DNA from: CAWJNF01 sp963844235
GTDB taxonomy: Bacteria; Actinomycetota; Thermoleophilia; Gaiellales; Gaiellaceae
NCBI GenBank assembly: GCA_963844235.1
Contig: CAWJNF010000004.1
Location: 1,116,001-1,180,000, forward strand
Direction of reading: 5' to 3'
Length of the DNA: 64,000 bases
In this document: positions 1-8,416 of the stretch, piece by piece
How the letters are laid out: each line of letters opens with the position of its first letter
Position numbering within the stretch: the first letter of the stretch is position 1
Notes under the pieces: generated by a model
Told to the model about the DNA's origin: nothing
Seen by the model: the letters and a program-made list of their open reading frames with translations, nothing else
Database searches by the model: none
Position numbers and translations under genes: made by a program

Positions 1-2
1 AC

Positions 3-1628
3 GGGCTCGCGCAGGTCTTCGGTCTGGACGAGGCACAGGTGCGGGTCGTCGGGCCCGACGTGGGTGGCGGCTTCGGTGCCAAGGGGCTCTCGGTCGAGGA
101 CATCCTGGTCGCATGGGTGGCGCGCAGGACAGGTGGCCCGGCGCGGTGGACGGAGACGCGCGGGGAGAACATGGTCGCCATGGTTCAGGGCCGCGCAGCC
201 GCCCTCTCCTTCACGATCGGAGGGGGCCGTGACGGCGCTGTGCAGGCTTACCGGCTCAGCATCCTCCAGGACGCCGGCGCCTATCCGTTCCTCGGCGCCT
301 TCCTCCCGAACCTCACGGCGCTGATGGCGAGCGGCGTCTACGCGATCCCGAAGATCGAGGTCGACGCCGTCTCGGTGGTCACGAACACCACGCCGACCGG
401 AGCCTTCCGCGGGGCAGGACGTCCCGAGGCCGCCCAGGCGATCGAGCGGGCGCTGGACCTCTTCGCGGCCGAGGCGGGCCTCGACCCGGCCGACGTGCGC
501 CGTCGCAACTTCATCCCGCGTGACGCGTTCCCGTACAAGACCGCCTCAGGCGCCCGATACGACTGCGGCGACTACGCAGGCGCGCTCGAGCTCGTGCTCG
601 CCGCCGCCGGGTACGAGTCCCTACGCGACGAGCAGCGCCGAAGGCGCGAGCAGGACGGCGGCCGGCAGCTCGGTGTCGGCCTCAGCACGTATGTGGAGAT
701 CACCGCCGGCCTGCCGGAGGCCGAGTTTGGCGCGGTCGAGATCACGCCCGACGGACGGGCAATCCTCCGAACGGGCTCGTTCTCGCACGGCCAGGGCCAC
801 GAGACGACGTTCGCCATGATCGTCGCGGACAGGCTCGGGGTGCCGGTGGAGAGCGTCAGCGTCCTCAAGGGCGACACGGACGAGGTTCCGAGGGGCACGG
901 GCACGTACGCCTCGAAGTCGACCCAGCTCGGTGGGACCGCCGCGGCCGAGGCCGCCGGTGCCGTCGTCGAGCGGGGGCGGCAGCTGGCCGCCGACATGCT
1001 CGAAGCCGGGGTGGAGGACGTCGTGCTCGACCGTGACACGGGCAGCTTCCATGTCGCCGGGGCTCCGCAGTCCGCGCTGACGTGGGGAGAGCTGGCCGAG
1101 CGCGCGGCCGCGGACGGGCGCCTCGTGGATCTACAAAGCGAGAGCGACTTCAAGGCCGAGAGCCCGACCTTTCCGTTCGGGGCGCACCTCGCCGTCGTCG
1201 AGGTGGACACGGAGACGGGCGCCGTCGAGCTCCTTCGTCTCGTCGCCGTGGACGATGCCGGCCACATCGTCAACCCGCTCGTCGCGGAGGGCCAGGTGCA
1301 CGGTGGCGTCGCCACCGGCGTGGCGCAGGCGCTCTTCGAGGAAGTCGCCTACGACGAGGAGGGCACTCCGCTGACGGCGAGCTTCGTCGGGTACCTGTTT
1401 CCGTCGGCGGCCGAGCTGCCGTCGTTCGAGCTCATCGAGATGGAGACGCCGACTCCGGTCAACCCGCTCGGCGCGAAGGGGATCGGCGAGTCGGGCACCA
1501 TCGGGGCGACGCCGGCCGTCCAGAACGCGGTCGTGGACGCGCTGTCGCACCTCGGCGTGCGGCACGTCGACATGCCGGCGAACGGCGAGCGTGTCTGGCG
1601 AGCGCTCGAAGCGGCTAAGAACAACTGA
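3..1628 (+). CDS. Molybdenum hydroxylase large subunit (CoxL/XdhB-like), 5' truncated
   Basis: This is the C-terminal part of a molybdopterin-binding large subunit of the xanthine dehydrogenase / aerobic CO dehydrogenase family, which hydroxylates a substrate at the Mo-cofactor. The frame is open to the window edge, and the residues before the first GTG (position 39) still fit the family, so the gene starts upstream. Visible family motifs are PDVGGGFGAKG near the start, GAFRGAGRPE, the GQGHETT segment, and the C-terminal GIGESG with the catalytic Glu. The AYRCSFR active-site loop of true form I CO dehydrogenase is absent; GAFRGAGRPE occupies that region, so CO is an unlikely substrate. The FAD and 2Fe-2S subunits must lie outside the window. 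Substrate unknown. Confidence 0.9.
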   Translation, partial: GLAQVFGLDEAQVRVVGPDVGGGFGAKGLSVEDILVAWVARRTGGPARWTETRGENMVAMVQGRAAALSFTIGGGRDGAVQAYRLSILQDAGAYPFLGAFLPNLTALMASGVYAIPKIEVDAVSVVTNTTPTGAFRGAGRPEAAQAIERALDLFAAEAGLDPADVRRRNFIPRDAFPYKTASGARYDCGDYAGALELVLAAAGYESLRDEQRRRREQDGGRQLGVGLSTYVEITAGLPEAEFGAVEITPDGRAILRTGSFSHGQGHETTFAMIVADRLGVPVESVSVLKGDTDEVPRGTGTYASKSTQLGGTAAAEAAGAVVERGRQLAADMLEAGVEDVVLDRDTGSFHVAGAPQSALTWGELAERAAADGRLVDLQSESDFKAESPTFPFGAHLAVVEVDTETGAVELLRLVAVDDAGHIVNPLVAEGQVHGGVATGVAQALFEEVAYDEEGTPLTASFVGYLFPSAAELPSFELIEMETPTPVNPLGAKGIGESGTIGATPAVQNAVVDALSHLGVRHVDMPANGERVWRALEAAKNN

Positions 1629-1645
1629 CGCGTGCGACGCGCTCG

Positions 1646-1993
1646 CTAGGCCGCCGTCGCCGGCAGACCGAAACGGGCGACGACGCGGTCGTAGTTCAGC
1701 CGCAGCAGCTCGATCACGCCACGGACGTCTGCCTCGCCCTCGATCCGGCGCTCGGCCCAGCTCGGATGATCGGGCCTCACCGGGTGGGGGCGGACCCGGC
1801 CCTCTTCTCTCAGGCGTGTGCCGAGATCCCTGGGGAAGCCGAAGTGGGCGACGCGGTCGCCGTGCAGATGACCGAACTCCCGGCGGCCGATCCTGAAGGC
1901 CAGCTCGCCCCGTTTTCCGGGGCCCGCTGTCACGCTGGGCCAGGACGTGACCTCCTCGGTGATCCGCTGGCTCGGGCTCTGCGGCGCCGTCAT
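1646..1993 (-). CDS. Luciferase-domain (DUF5519-type) small protein
   Basis: A protein of about 115 residues with the pattern of the small 'luciferase domain' family (PF17648-like): a central HLHGDRVAHFGFPR followed by a C-terminal VIELLRLNYDRV helix. The start is the ATG at 1993, because GAGGAG lies just upstream at good spacing. An in-frame TTG at 2026 overlapping the previous stop is the alternative. It follows the LLM oxidoreductase gene by about 30 bp on the same strand, so the two are probably cotranscribed. Biochemical role unknown; the family name reflects association with luciferase-like genes, not light emission. Confidence 0.7.
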   Translation of the reverse strand: MTAPQSPSQRITEEVTSWPSVTAGPGKRGELAFRIGRREFGHLHGDRVAHFGFPRDLGTRLREEGRVRPHPVRPDHPSWAERRIEGEADVRGVIELLRLNYDRVVARFGLPATAA

Positions 1994-2022
1994 GAGCTTC
2001 TCCTCGAAATCGTACGCCAAGG

Positions 2023-3084
2023 TCAACCCGACGCCTTCACGCTCCGGGACAGGGAGCGGGCGACCTCTCCCGCGGGCGCCGCGAGCCCGAACGAGTCCGC
2101 GATGAGCTCGTACGAGCGGCGGCGGGCCGTGTGGTCGTGTGTGATCGTGACGATCTGCAGCTCATCGGCTCCGTACTGGTCGGCAACCTGCTCGAGGCCG
2201 GCTCGAACCGTGGTGGGTGAGCCGACGACCGCGCGACGCCTGGCGGGCATCTGGTTTCCGAGGCCCTGGGCGGCGAGCCAGCGCTCCGCCGTCTCGACGC
2301 GCGGGACCTCGATCAGCTGGCCTCGGTGCAGGAGCGTGATCGCCATACGGAGGCTCGCGGCGAGCCGGTCGGCCTCTTCGTCGGTATCCGCACAGATCGC
2401 CGAGACGGCCACGGCCATTCGTGTCTCGGGGGCCCGCGGGGAGGGCGTGAACCGCGTCTGGTAGAGCTCGGCATACGCGGCCCCTTCCGGGTTGATGAAG
2501 TCGGCGAACGAGTACGGGAGGCCCAGCTCCGCCGCCCAGATCGCGCTCTGCTGCGACGAGCCGAGCAGCCATACGTCCGGTGCCTCGGGCCGGCCGGGCA
2601 ATGCCGCGAGTCGCGCGAGCGGGTGCCGGGGCGGGAAGTCGTCCTCGAGGTAGGCGAGCAGCTCGGCCAGCTGCTCCGGAAAGTCGTCGGGCGGCGCCAG
2701 TCGCCTGTCGCGCTGAAGGGCGAGCATAGTCTGGGGATCGGTGCCCGGTGCCCGGCCGATACCGAGGTCGATGCGATCGGGGTAGAGGCCGCTGAGCACG
2801 CTGAACGTCTCCGCGACCTTGAGCGGGCTGTAGTGCGGAAGCATCACCCCGCCGCTGCCGACCCGGATGGACGAGGTCTCGGCAGCGATCGCGGCGATGA
2901 CGACCTCGGGGCTCGCGCATGCCAGCATCGGCGTCGCATGATGCTCTGCAACCCAGTACCGCTCGTAGCCGAGCGAGTCGGCGACGCGGGCGAGATCGAT
3001 CGTGTTCGCGAGAGCCTCAGGCCCGGACGAGCCCTCGGGGACAGGCGATTGATCGAGAACGCTGATCCGCAACGGAAGAGTCAT
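2023..3084 (-). CDS. LLM class flavin-dependent oxidoreductase (MsnO8-type)
   Basis: A luciferase-like monooxygenase, a TIM-barrel enzyme using FMN or F420 supplied by a partner. The N-terminus MTLPLRISVLDQSPVPEG is typical of the MsnO8/LuxA-like subgroup, followed by RYWVAEHHATP, the GSGGVMLPHYSPLKVAE segment and IDLGIGRAPG. Length of about 353 residues is normal. The open frame extends to 3126, but those extra residues are Arg-rich and unlike the family, so the ATG at 3084 is preferred. It leads a two-gene unit with the DUF5519 protein. Substrate unknown. Confidence 0.85.
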   Translation of the reverse strand: MTLPLRISVLDQSPVPEGSSGPEALANTIDLARVADSLGYERYWVAEHHATPMLACASPEVVIAAIAAETSSIRVGSGGVMLPHYSPLKVAETFSVLSGLYPDRIDLGIGRAPGTDPQTMLALQRDRRLAPPDDFPEQLAELLAYLEDDFPPRHPLARLAALPGRPEAPDVWLLGSSQQSAIWAAELGLPYSFADFINPEGAAYAELYQTRFTPSPRAPETRMAVAVSAICADTDEEADRLAASLRMAITLLHRGQLIEVPRVETAERWLAAQGLGNQMPARRRAVVGSPTTVRAGLEQVADQYGADELQIVTITHDHTARRRSYELIADSFGLAAPAGEVARSLSRSVKASG

Positions 3085-3207
3085 CGGCAGACGTAGTCTG
3101 CCGCGCTGCCGGCGAATGCTGCGCATTCGCTAAGGGAATCCGGTGGATTCCCCAGGGCCCTGGGGTGGGTAACGCCGCCCGCGGCGCAGTTGGTAGTGTC
3201 GTCCGCC

Positions 3208-3528
3208 ATGACAGGTCTGGACGGAAACCGTATCCGCCACACTGTCGTCTTCACGCTTCGACACCCGCCCGGGTCGACGCAGGAGACGGACTTCATCGCC
3301 GCTGCGGAACGGCTCGCGGCCATCCCGGGCGTCGAGTCGTTCGAGGTGCTCCGCGAGGTGAGCCCGAAGAACGGCTACCGCTTCGGCATCTCGATGGAGT
3401 TTGCCGACAGCACCGCGTACGCCGGCTACAACGACCATCCCGAGCACGTCCGCTTCGTGCAAGAGCGCTGGGTGCCGGAGGTCGCGGACTTCCTCGAGGT
3501 CGACTACGCGCCGCGGGCCGGCGAGTAG
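3208..3528 (+). CDS. Dabb family (stress-response A/B barrel) protein
   Basis: About 106 residues of the Dabb dimeric alpha/beta-barrel fold: the opening IRHTVVFTLRH strand, an LAAIPGVESFEVLREVSPKN hinge, and YNDHPEHVRFVQERWVPEV near the end are diagnostic. The ATG at 3208 gives the normal family N-terminus; the open frame starts at a GTG 18 bp upstream. It runs divergently from the LLM gene at 2023-3084 and is followed 48 bp later by a second LLM gene, so it may be cotranscribed with that one. Dabb proteins often act as small cyclases or stress proteins; the role here is unknown. Confidence 0.8.
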   Translation: MTGLDGNRIRHTVVFTLRHPPGSTQETDFIAAAERLAAIPGVESFEVLREVSPKNGYRFGISMEFADSTAYAGYNDHPEHVRFVQERWVPEVADFLEVDYAPRAGE

Positions 3529-3576
3529 CCCGGTGCTCGCGGTAACGGAGCGCGTGTTTCGAGAGAAGGGAAGGGC

Positions 3577-4533
3577 GTGCGCGTCTGTCTGATGATCGAG
3601 GGCCAGGAGGACGTGAGCTGGGAGCAGTGGCTTGCACTGGCCAGGGCGTGCGAGGAGGCCGACCTCGAGGGGCTGTTTCGCTCGGACCACTTCACGTCGG
3701 TGTTCGGCGTTCTCGAGCGCGGGTCGCTGGACGCCTGGACGACGCTCGCCGGGCTCGCCGCCCATACCGAGCGTATCCGGCTCGGAACCATGGTCTCGCC
3801 GGCCACGTTCCGCCACCCGTCGGCGCTCGCGCGCACCGTGGTCACCGTCGACCACATCTCGAGCGGCCGTGTCGAGCTGGGTCTCGGCGCCGGCTGGTAT
3901 GAGCTCGAGCACACAGCGCACGGCTTCCCGTTCCTCGACAGCGCCACGCGGGTCGAGCTCTTTGCCGAGCAGCTGGAGATCGTCCACCGCCAGTGGACCG
4001 AGGACTCGTTCGACTTCTCCGGACGCCACTACCAGCTCAGCGACTGCCGAGCCCGACCGAAACCGGTTCAACAGCCGCGGCCTCCGCTCATCGTCGGCGG
4101 CACCGCCAAGCCGGGCACGCTCGGCCCCGCCGTGCGCTTCGCGGACGAGTACAACACCCCGATCGCCTCGCTCGAGACCTGCCGCGCGCGACGTCAGCGC
4201 GTGGTCGAGGCCTGCGAGCGCGCGGGCCGTGACCCCGCGAGCCTCCCCTTCTCCCTGATGACGACGTGCATCGTCGCGCGCGACCGCGATCAGCTGCTCG
4301 AGAAGGCGAGGGGCGTCATGCGCGTGACCGCCGGCGAGCATAGCGACCCGGCCGAGTTCCTCGGCGACGCCGACGATGCCTGGATCGTGGGCACTGCCGA
4401 CGAGGTAGTCGAGCAGCTGCTCGCGCTCGAGGAGGTCGGGGTCGAGCGCGTCATGCTGCAACACCTCGACCACGAGGATCTCGACACCGTCGAGCTGCTC
4501 GGAGCCGAGGTCGTTCCGCGCGTCAGCAGCTAG
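3577..4533 (+). CDS. LLM class F420-dependent oxidoreductase
   Basis: A 318-residue luciferase-like, probably F420-dependent oxidoreductase. The start is GTG at 3577, preceded by purine-rich GAGAAGGGAAGGG. Family signatures are the N-terminal MIEGQEDVSWEQWLALARA, LFRSDHFTSV, IRLGTMVSPATFRHPSALA, the GRVELGLGAGWYELEH cofactor-loop segment and PPLIVGGTAKPGTL. The C-terminal VGTADEVVEQLLALEEVGVERVML is also typical. Its TAG stop codon is the first three bases of the repeat element beginning at 4531, so the element abuts or supplied the gene's end. Substrate not predictable. Confidence 0.88.
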   Translation: MRVCLMIEGQEDVSWEQWLALARACEEADLEGLFRSDHFTSVFGVLERGSLDAWTTLAGLAAHTERIRLGTMVSPATFRHPSALARTVVTVDHISSGRVELGLGAGWYELEHTAHGFPFLDSATRVELFAEQLEIVHRQWTEDSFDFSGRHYQLSDCRARPKPVQQPRPPLIVGGTAKPGTLGPAVRFADEYNTPIASLETCRARRQRVVEACERAGRDPASLPFSLMTTCIVARDRDQLLEKARGVMRVTAGEHSDPAEFLGDADDAWIVGTADEVVEQLLALEEVGVERVMLQHLDHEDLDTVELLGAEVVPRVSS

Positions 4534-4659
4534 TGCGGTCTCTCGCAACGTTGCACCTGTAACCGTCGGGTGTTGCAGGGGCGGGGTTTGCGGGCGGGCC
4601 AAGGCCCGCCCCTACAGTCCCGCCCGCAACCTCGTCAAACGTTCTGAGAGGCCGCACTG
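4531..4659. repeat. MITE/REP-like palindromic element, copy A
   Basis: An element of about 127 bp with imperfect terminal inverted repeats. The left end reads AGTGCGGTCTCTCGCAACGT and the right end, reverse-complemented, AGTGCGGCCTCTCAGAACGT. It holds an internal perfect hairpin, GGGCGGGCC-AA-GGCCCGCCC, at 4592-4611 followed by CTACA. A second, longer copy with the same ends lies at 50685-50879. It carries no gene and sits between the 3' ends of two convergent genes, as expected for a non-autonomous mobile repeat or REP element that may also terminate transcription. Confidence 0.75.
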
Positions 4660-4667
4660 GCGTTGGC

Positions 4668-5825
4668 TCACAGCGCGCGTTCGAGCGGAGTCGGGAACCG
4701 CGTCGTCACGACCGTCTCGCCGAGCCAGCTCTGTAAGCGCGCGGCCTCCTGCTCGATGGCCGTGACGGCATCGGCACCGACGTCCTCGAGCAGCCCATAG
4801 ACAACCTCGCCGCTCGGCTGTTGCGCCCAACCGCCGACCACGCGGCCGTCCCACCACACCGTCGGCCCGGCGTTGCCGTTCACGTCGAACAGTGCCGCGG
4901 CGTGCGGGCCCAGGTACCAGTCGCGCCGCTTCCAGCCCATTGTGGTCGGGTCCAGCGACGGCAGCAGCGACGCCCACGGCGCCACGGGCGGCTCCGGGTC
5001 GAGATCGTCGAGAAGCACAACGCCGGGCTCGCCTTCGAGGTCGACCTCGACGACCCCGAGCGCCGCGGTCGCCTGACGGATGCGGGTGACGCCGAGCCCG
5101 GTCCACCAGGCAAGATCGGTCAACGTTGCGGGCCCGAACGCCATGAGCCAACTGCGGACGAGCTCGACGCGGGCCTCGGACTCGTCCATCACGGGGATGG
5201 GGTCGCCTGCAGCCAGGGCCCAGGTGTGCCGGCTGCTCGTCCACGAGCCCCTCGGCCGGCCGCGGACGATGTGGCCGGAGGCGGCGAGGATCGTGCATAC
5301 CCGTCCGGCAACGCCTATCGGTCCGCCCCATTTCCCCTCGCCGATGGTGATCTTGGCCCGGAGCTCCGGGACCGCCTTCGAGAGCTGGGCTCCCGTCGCG
5401 CCGCCAAGGGCCGCGAGAGCCTCCAACGCGGCGCGCTCGGTGCGAGCCAGCCACCGCTTCCCGTCCGCGGCGATACCCGCACGCTCGACATCCTTCGCCA
5501 GCCGCTCGCGCTCACGGGCCAGCACTGCGCCCGTGCACGCGGCGTGCACCACAGGCAGGAGGTCCGTCGAGAAGGCGAAGAGGGTCCGCCGCATGGCGAG
5601 GTGCTTGCGCACCGTGCCCTGGTCGTACATCGCGGCCTCGAGATCTGCCGGCGCGAAGCCCGTGATCCGGGCTCGGGCCGACAGGAACACCGTGGCCGGG
5701 TCGGACGCGTGCAGCCCGACCAGCCGCCTCGCCAGCGCCGCCACGTCGATCGAGCCTGCGTCGGGCGTCAGGTGATGGCGACGAGCGAGCCGGTCTCGAC
5801 GCTCGCCGGCGGAGATCGTGCGCAT
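4668..5825 (-). CDS. Winged-helix DNA-binding / AlkZ-like DNA glycosylase family protein
   Basis: About 385 residues of the HTH_42 (AlkZ/YcaQ-like) superfamily, whose characterised members remove alkylated or crosslinked bases. Matching features are the N-terminal RRDRLARRHHL, LVGLHASDPATVFLSARARI, MRRTLFAFS, and a C-terminal WWDGRVVGGWAQ. The ATG at 5825 is chosen because the upstream extension is Arg/Ser-rich filler. The QxQ/QxR catalytic pair of AlkZ/AlkX is not obvious; the equivalent helix reads GLHASDP, so this may belong to an uncharacterised branch or be only DNA-binding. It is convergent with the LLM gene across repeat copy A. Confidence 0.8.
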   Translation of the reverse strand: MRTISAGERRDRLARRHHLTPDAGSIDVAALARRLVGLHASDPATVFLSARARITGFAPADLEAAMYDQGTVRKHLAMRRTLFAFSTDLLPVVHAACTGAVLARERERLAKDVERAGIAADGKRWLARTERAALEALAALGGATGAQLSKAVPELRAKITIGEGKWGGPIGVAGRVCTILAASGHIVRGRPRGSWTSSRHTWALAAGDPIPVMDESEARVELVRSWLMAFGPATLTDLAWWTGLGVTRIRQATAALGVVEVDLEGEPGVVLLDDLDPEPPVAPWASLLPSLDPTTMGWKRRDWYLGPHAAALFDVNGNAGPTVWWDGRVVGGWAQQPSGEVVYGLLEDVGADAVTAIEQEAARLQSWLGETVVTTRFPTPLERAL

Positions 5826-5914
5826 CACACGAGACTGCCAGTTCGATGAGGAGCGAGGAGGCCCTGGTCGCGTGCGCCCCGAATCGGACCGCGGGCGCAC
5901 CCTCACCCTCCGAG

Positions 5915-7495
5915 TCAGCCGATTAGCGCTCCCTCGACCGCACTCGTCGGCTGCGGGTCCGGTAGGCGCATCATGCGGAAAGCGAACGCCAGACCGGCGA
6001 GTGCGGCGACGAGCGTGACGAGCAGGGCGATCTGCAGGGCGAGATCGCGGGCGTCGTCGTTGATGCTGAGGATCTCGTCCTGGATCTCCTCGGGTTGGCC
6101 GGCGAGGAGCTCTTCGAGCTGTGCGTCGCTCATGACTTGGGCGTCGTCCTCCAGCACCTCCGCGACCTGCTGCTGCTCGGCCGGGGGAAGGACACTGCTG
6201 GATTCGGCCTTGTTGGTGAACGCGATCGAGAGCGTTGCGAGCATGATTGCGCCCGCGAAGGCGAGACCGAACGAGAGGCCAAACGATCCGGTTGCCGAGG
6301 TGACGCCGGCGGCCTCGCCCACGCGCTCCTCCGAGATGGGGGACAGCGCGTAGTTGTTGAGCTGAGACGCCAGCAGGCCGAGCCCTGCACCCGCGAGCAC
6401 CAAGGGGATCACGAGAGCCCAGCCGGAATCCGCGGTGGGGACGAGCGGGATCAGGATCACCATCGATGCCGCGAGCAGCACGAAGCCCGCGCGGACGATG
6501 GCGGCCGGCCGCCGCCTGCCCGCTCTCTTCCCGGCGAGGAGCGCGACGCCGAACATGGTGAGCGACAGTGGCGCGAGGGTCACGCCGGCTTCGAGCGCGC
6601 TGTAGCCCCAGACCAGCTGCAAGAAGATCGGGAGCGCAATCAACATTCCGCCCAGCGCCGCTTGCTGGAGGAAGATCTGCGTCACCCCGAGGCTGTACGC
6701 CTTCGACGCGAAGAGGGCCGGATCGAGCAGGGCGGCCTTGCCTTCACGCTTGCGGCGGCGCAGCCAGTACACGAGGGCCGCCATCGCTGCGACTCCGACC
6801 GCGAGCAGAGCCGCGACGGATTCGCCGCCCTCCTGCCAGGCGAGCACGCCAACGACGAGCCCACCCATACCGACCACGGATAGACACGCGCCGACCACAT
6901 CGACGGATCGATCACCCGTGTACGGCACGTCACGGATGCGCCTGCTCCCGAGCAGGACGGCCGCGATGATGACCGCTTCGAGCGCGAACCCGACGCGCCA
7001 CGAGAGGACAGTCGTGACGAAGCCGCCGATCAACGGTCCGATGGCGGCGGCAATCGCGCCAGACGCACCCACCAGCGCGAAGACCCGCGCCCGGGCTTTG
7101 CCTTCGAAGTTGCCGTGAATCAGCGACTGCATCGCGGGCAGGTAGAGCGAGGCACCCAGCCCTCCGATCACCGCCCAGAAGACGATGATCGCGGTCAAGC
7201 CTTGCGCGAACACCATCGCGAGCGCACCCGCCGCGTAGAGCACCAGGCCGGCGACAAATGCTCGCTTGCGGCCGAAGAGGTCGCCGAGCTTGCTACTGAT
7301 CAGGATGAAGGCGGCAGAGACCAGCGCCTCGATCGCGACTGCCGCCTGGACACCACTCACCGTCGTATCGAGGTCTTCCACGACGGCTGAGATCGACACG
7401 TTCATGAACGACGTGTCGATGACGAACACGAACATCGCCGCCGCCAGGAAGATCCCCATCTGCGGACTGCCCTCCGCCTTTCCGGCCGCATTCAT
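5915..7495 (-). CDS. MFS drug:H+ antiporter-like transporter (DHA2 type)
   Basis: A 526-residue inner-membrane transporter with 14 likely membrane spans. Signatures are the first helix AAAMFVFVIDTSFMNVSI, the GDLFGRKRAF loop between TM2 and TM3, and motif-C-like GASGAIAAAIGPLIGGFV, all typical of the DHA2/EmrB branch of drug exporters. A roughly 50-residue acidic extramembrane segment (rich in Gln, Glu and Asp) precedes the last span. The ATG at 7495 follows GAAGG. It stands alone, with no regulator beside it, so the substrate cannot be inferred. Confidence 0.88.
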   Translation of the reverse strand: MNAAGKAEGSPQMGIFLAAAMFVFVIDTSFMNVSISAVVEDLDTTVSGVQAAVAIEALVSAAFILISSKLGDLFGRKRAFVAGLVLYAAGALAMVFAQGLTAIIVFWAVIGGLGASLYLPAMQSLIHGNFEGKARARVFALVGASGAIAAAIGPLIGGFVTTVLSWRVGFALEAVIIAAVLLGSRRIRDVPYTGDRSVDVVGACLSVVGMGGLVVGVLAWQEGGESVAALLAVGVAAMAALVYWLRRRKREGKAALLDPALFASKAYSLGVTQIFLQQAALGGMLIALPIFLQLVWGYSALEAGVTLAPLSLTMFGVALLAGKRAGRRRPAAIVRAGFVLLAASMVILIPLVPTADSGWALVIPLVLAGAGLGLLASQLNNYALSPISEERVGEAAGVTSATGSFGLSFGLAFAGAIMLATLSIAFTNKAESSSVLPPAEQQQVAEVLEDDAQVMSDAQLEELLAGQPEEIQDEILSINDDARDLALQIALLVTLVAALAGLAFAFRMMRLPDPQPTSAVEGALIG

Positions 7496-7727
7496 AGAGC
7501 CTTCAATTCAACCTGAGGTAGCCGCTCCCTGCGACGGCCCGTCGACCCCTCGCCGTAAGACTTGCCGTGGAACGCATGCCTCGGGGCCGACATCACAGGG
7601 GCCCTAAAGCTACAGCGGACTCGGATTACCTCCCGGCCGGCGCCGCGGCCGTCCCCGGCGATGGGCACCTAGATGGCGGGGTTGCCCGCCGTCTCATGCG
7701 TCCAGACAACCGGGAGTGCGAAGGGCG

Positions 7728-8375
7728 CTAGTCGCGTGCCTGCGGGCCGGCCACCTCGCGCACCGCACGCCAGATCTCGGGACCACTGTAGTCGAGGTAT
7801 CTGGTACGGATCACGCGTAGCGTGCCGTCGTCCAGCAATCTGCCGGAGAGGGTTCCGTGATGCAGCCGGATCTCGTGGTAGTTGCCGGGCGAGATCTCCA
7901 CGGCCCGGCGATGGATGGGATTCTCGGACCATCTGCCCGGACCGTCGGTCGCTCCGAAGAGGATGAGGTTTCCGTACGACCCATGGACCAGCTCGAGGTC
8001 GTAGTAGCTGAGGAGGCCCTGCTCGCCGTAGGCGCTCATGGCCGCAACGAGCTCCTCCTCGAGCTCGAAGAGGAGGGCCACGTCGGCATCGGACCTCGGC
8101 CGGCCGAAGAAGCCCACCACCATCGGGTCAGGAGTCTCGAGCAGCGCACGCGTATCGGGCACGACCAGCAGATGCCTGTGACCGTCGGGATCGTGCTCGC
8201 GGATGATGACGTCCTTATGGCCCGGTGACCCACCGTCCGCCCACGTGCGCACGCGCTCGCGCTGGTGTGCGAGAAGGCGTCGCAGCGCTTCCTCGTCCCG
8301 CCGGGTGTGCACCGAGTCCGTGAACGGCCTCCCCTCCACGGTCTCGTCAGGCGCGAGAACGATCTCAGCCTCCAT
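7728..8375 (-). CDS. Hypothetical protein, 215 residues
   Basis: I do not recognise the family. The protein is soluble, without signal peptide or membrane segments, and fairly rich in acidic residues and histidine. It contains FLGRP-like and YDLELVHGSYGNLILFGA segments and a C-terminal SGPEIWRAVREVAGP helix. Codon use matches the surrounding genes, and the frame is long and clean, so it is very likely coding. It is followed 41 bp before its start by the end of dinB on the same strand, so it may be cotranscribed with dinB. That would place it in the SOS regulon, but this is only inference. Confidence 0.7.
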   Translation of the reverse strand: MEAEIVLAPDETVEGRPFTDSVHTRRDEEALRRLLAHQRERVRTWADGGSPGHKDVIIREHDPDGHRHLLVVPDTRALLETPDPMVVGFFGRPRSDADVALLFELEEELVAAMSAYGEQGLLSYYDLELVHGSYGNLILFGATDGPGRWSENPIHRRAVEISPGNYHEIRLHHGTLSGRLLDDGTLRVIRTRYLDYSGPEIWRAVREVAGPQARD

Positions 8376-8416
8376 GAATGCAAGCTACCGAGTGGCGACG
8401 CCTTCTGCGCCAGTCC

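Noticed and set aside
572..1315. Long minus-strand frame opposite the molybdenum hydroxylase
   Set aside because: Arg/Ser/Ala-rich shadow of a well-conserved plus-strand gene, as GC-rich DNA often gives.
1..1628. True carbon monoxide dehydrogenase
   Set aside because: The form I AYRCSFR active-site loop is absent; GAFRGAGRPE is found instead.
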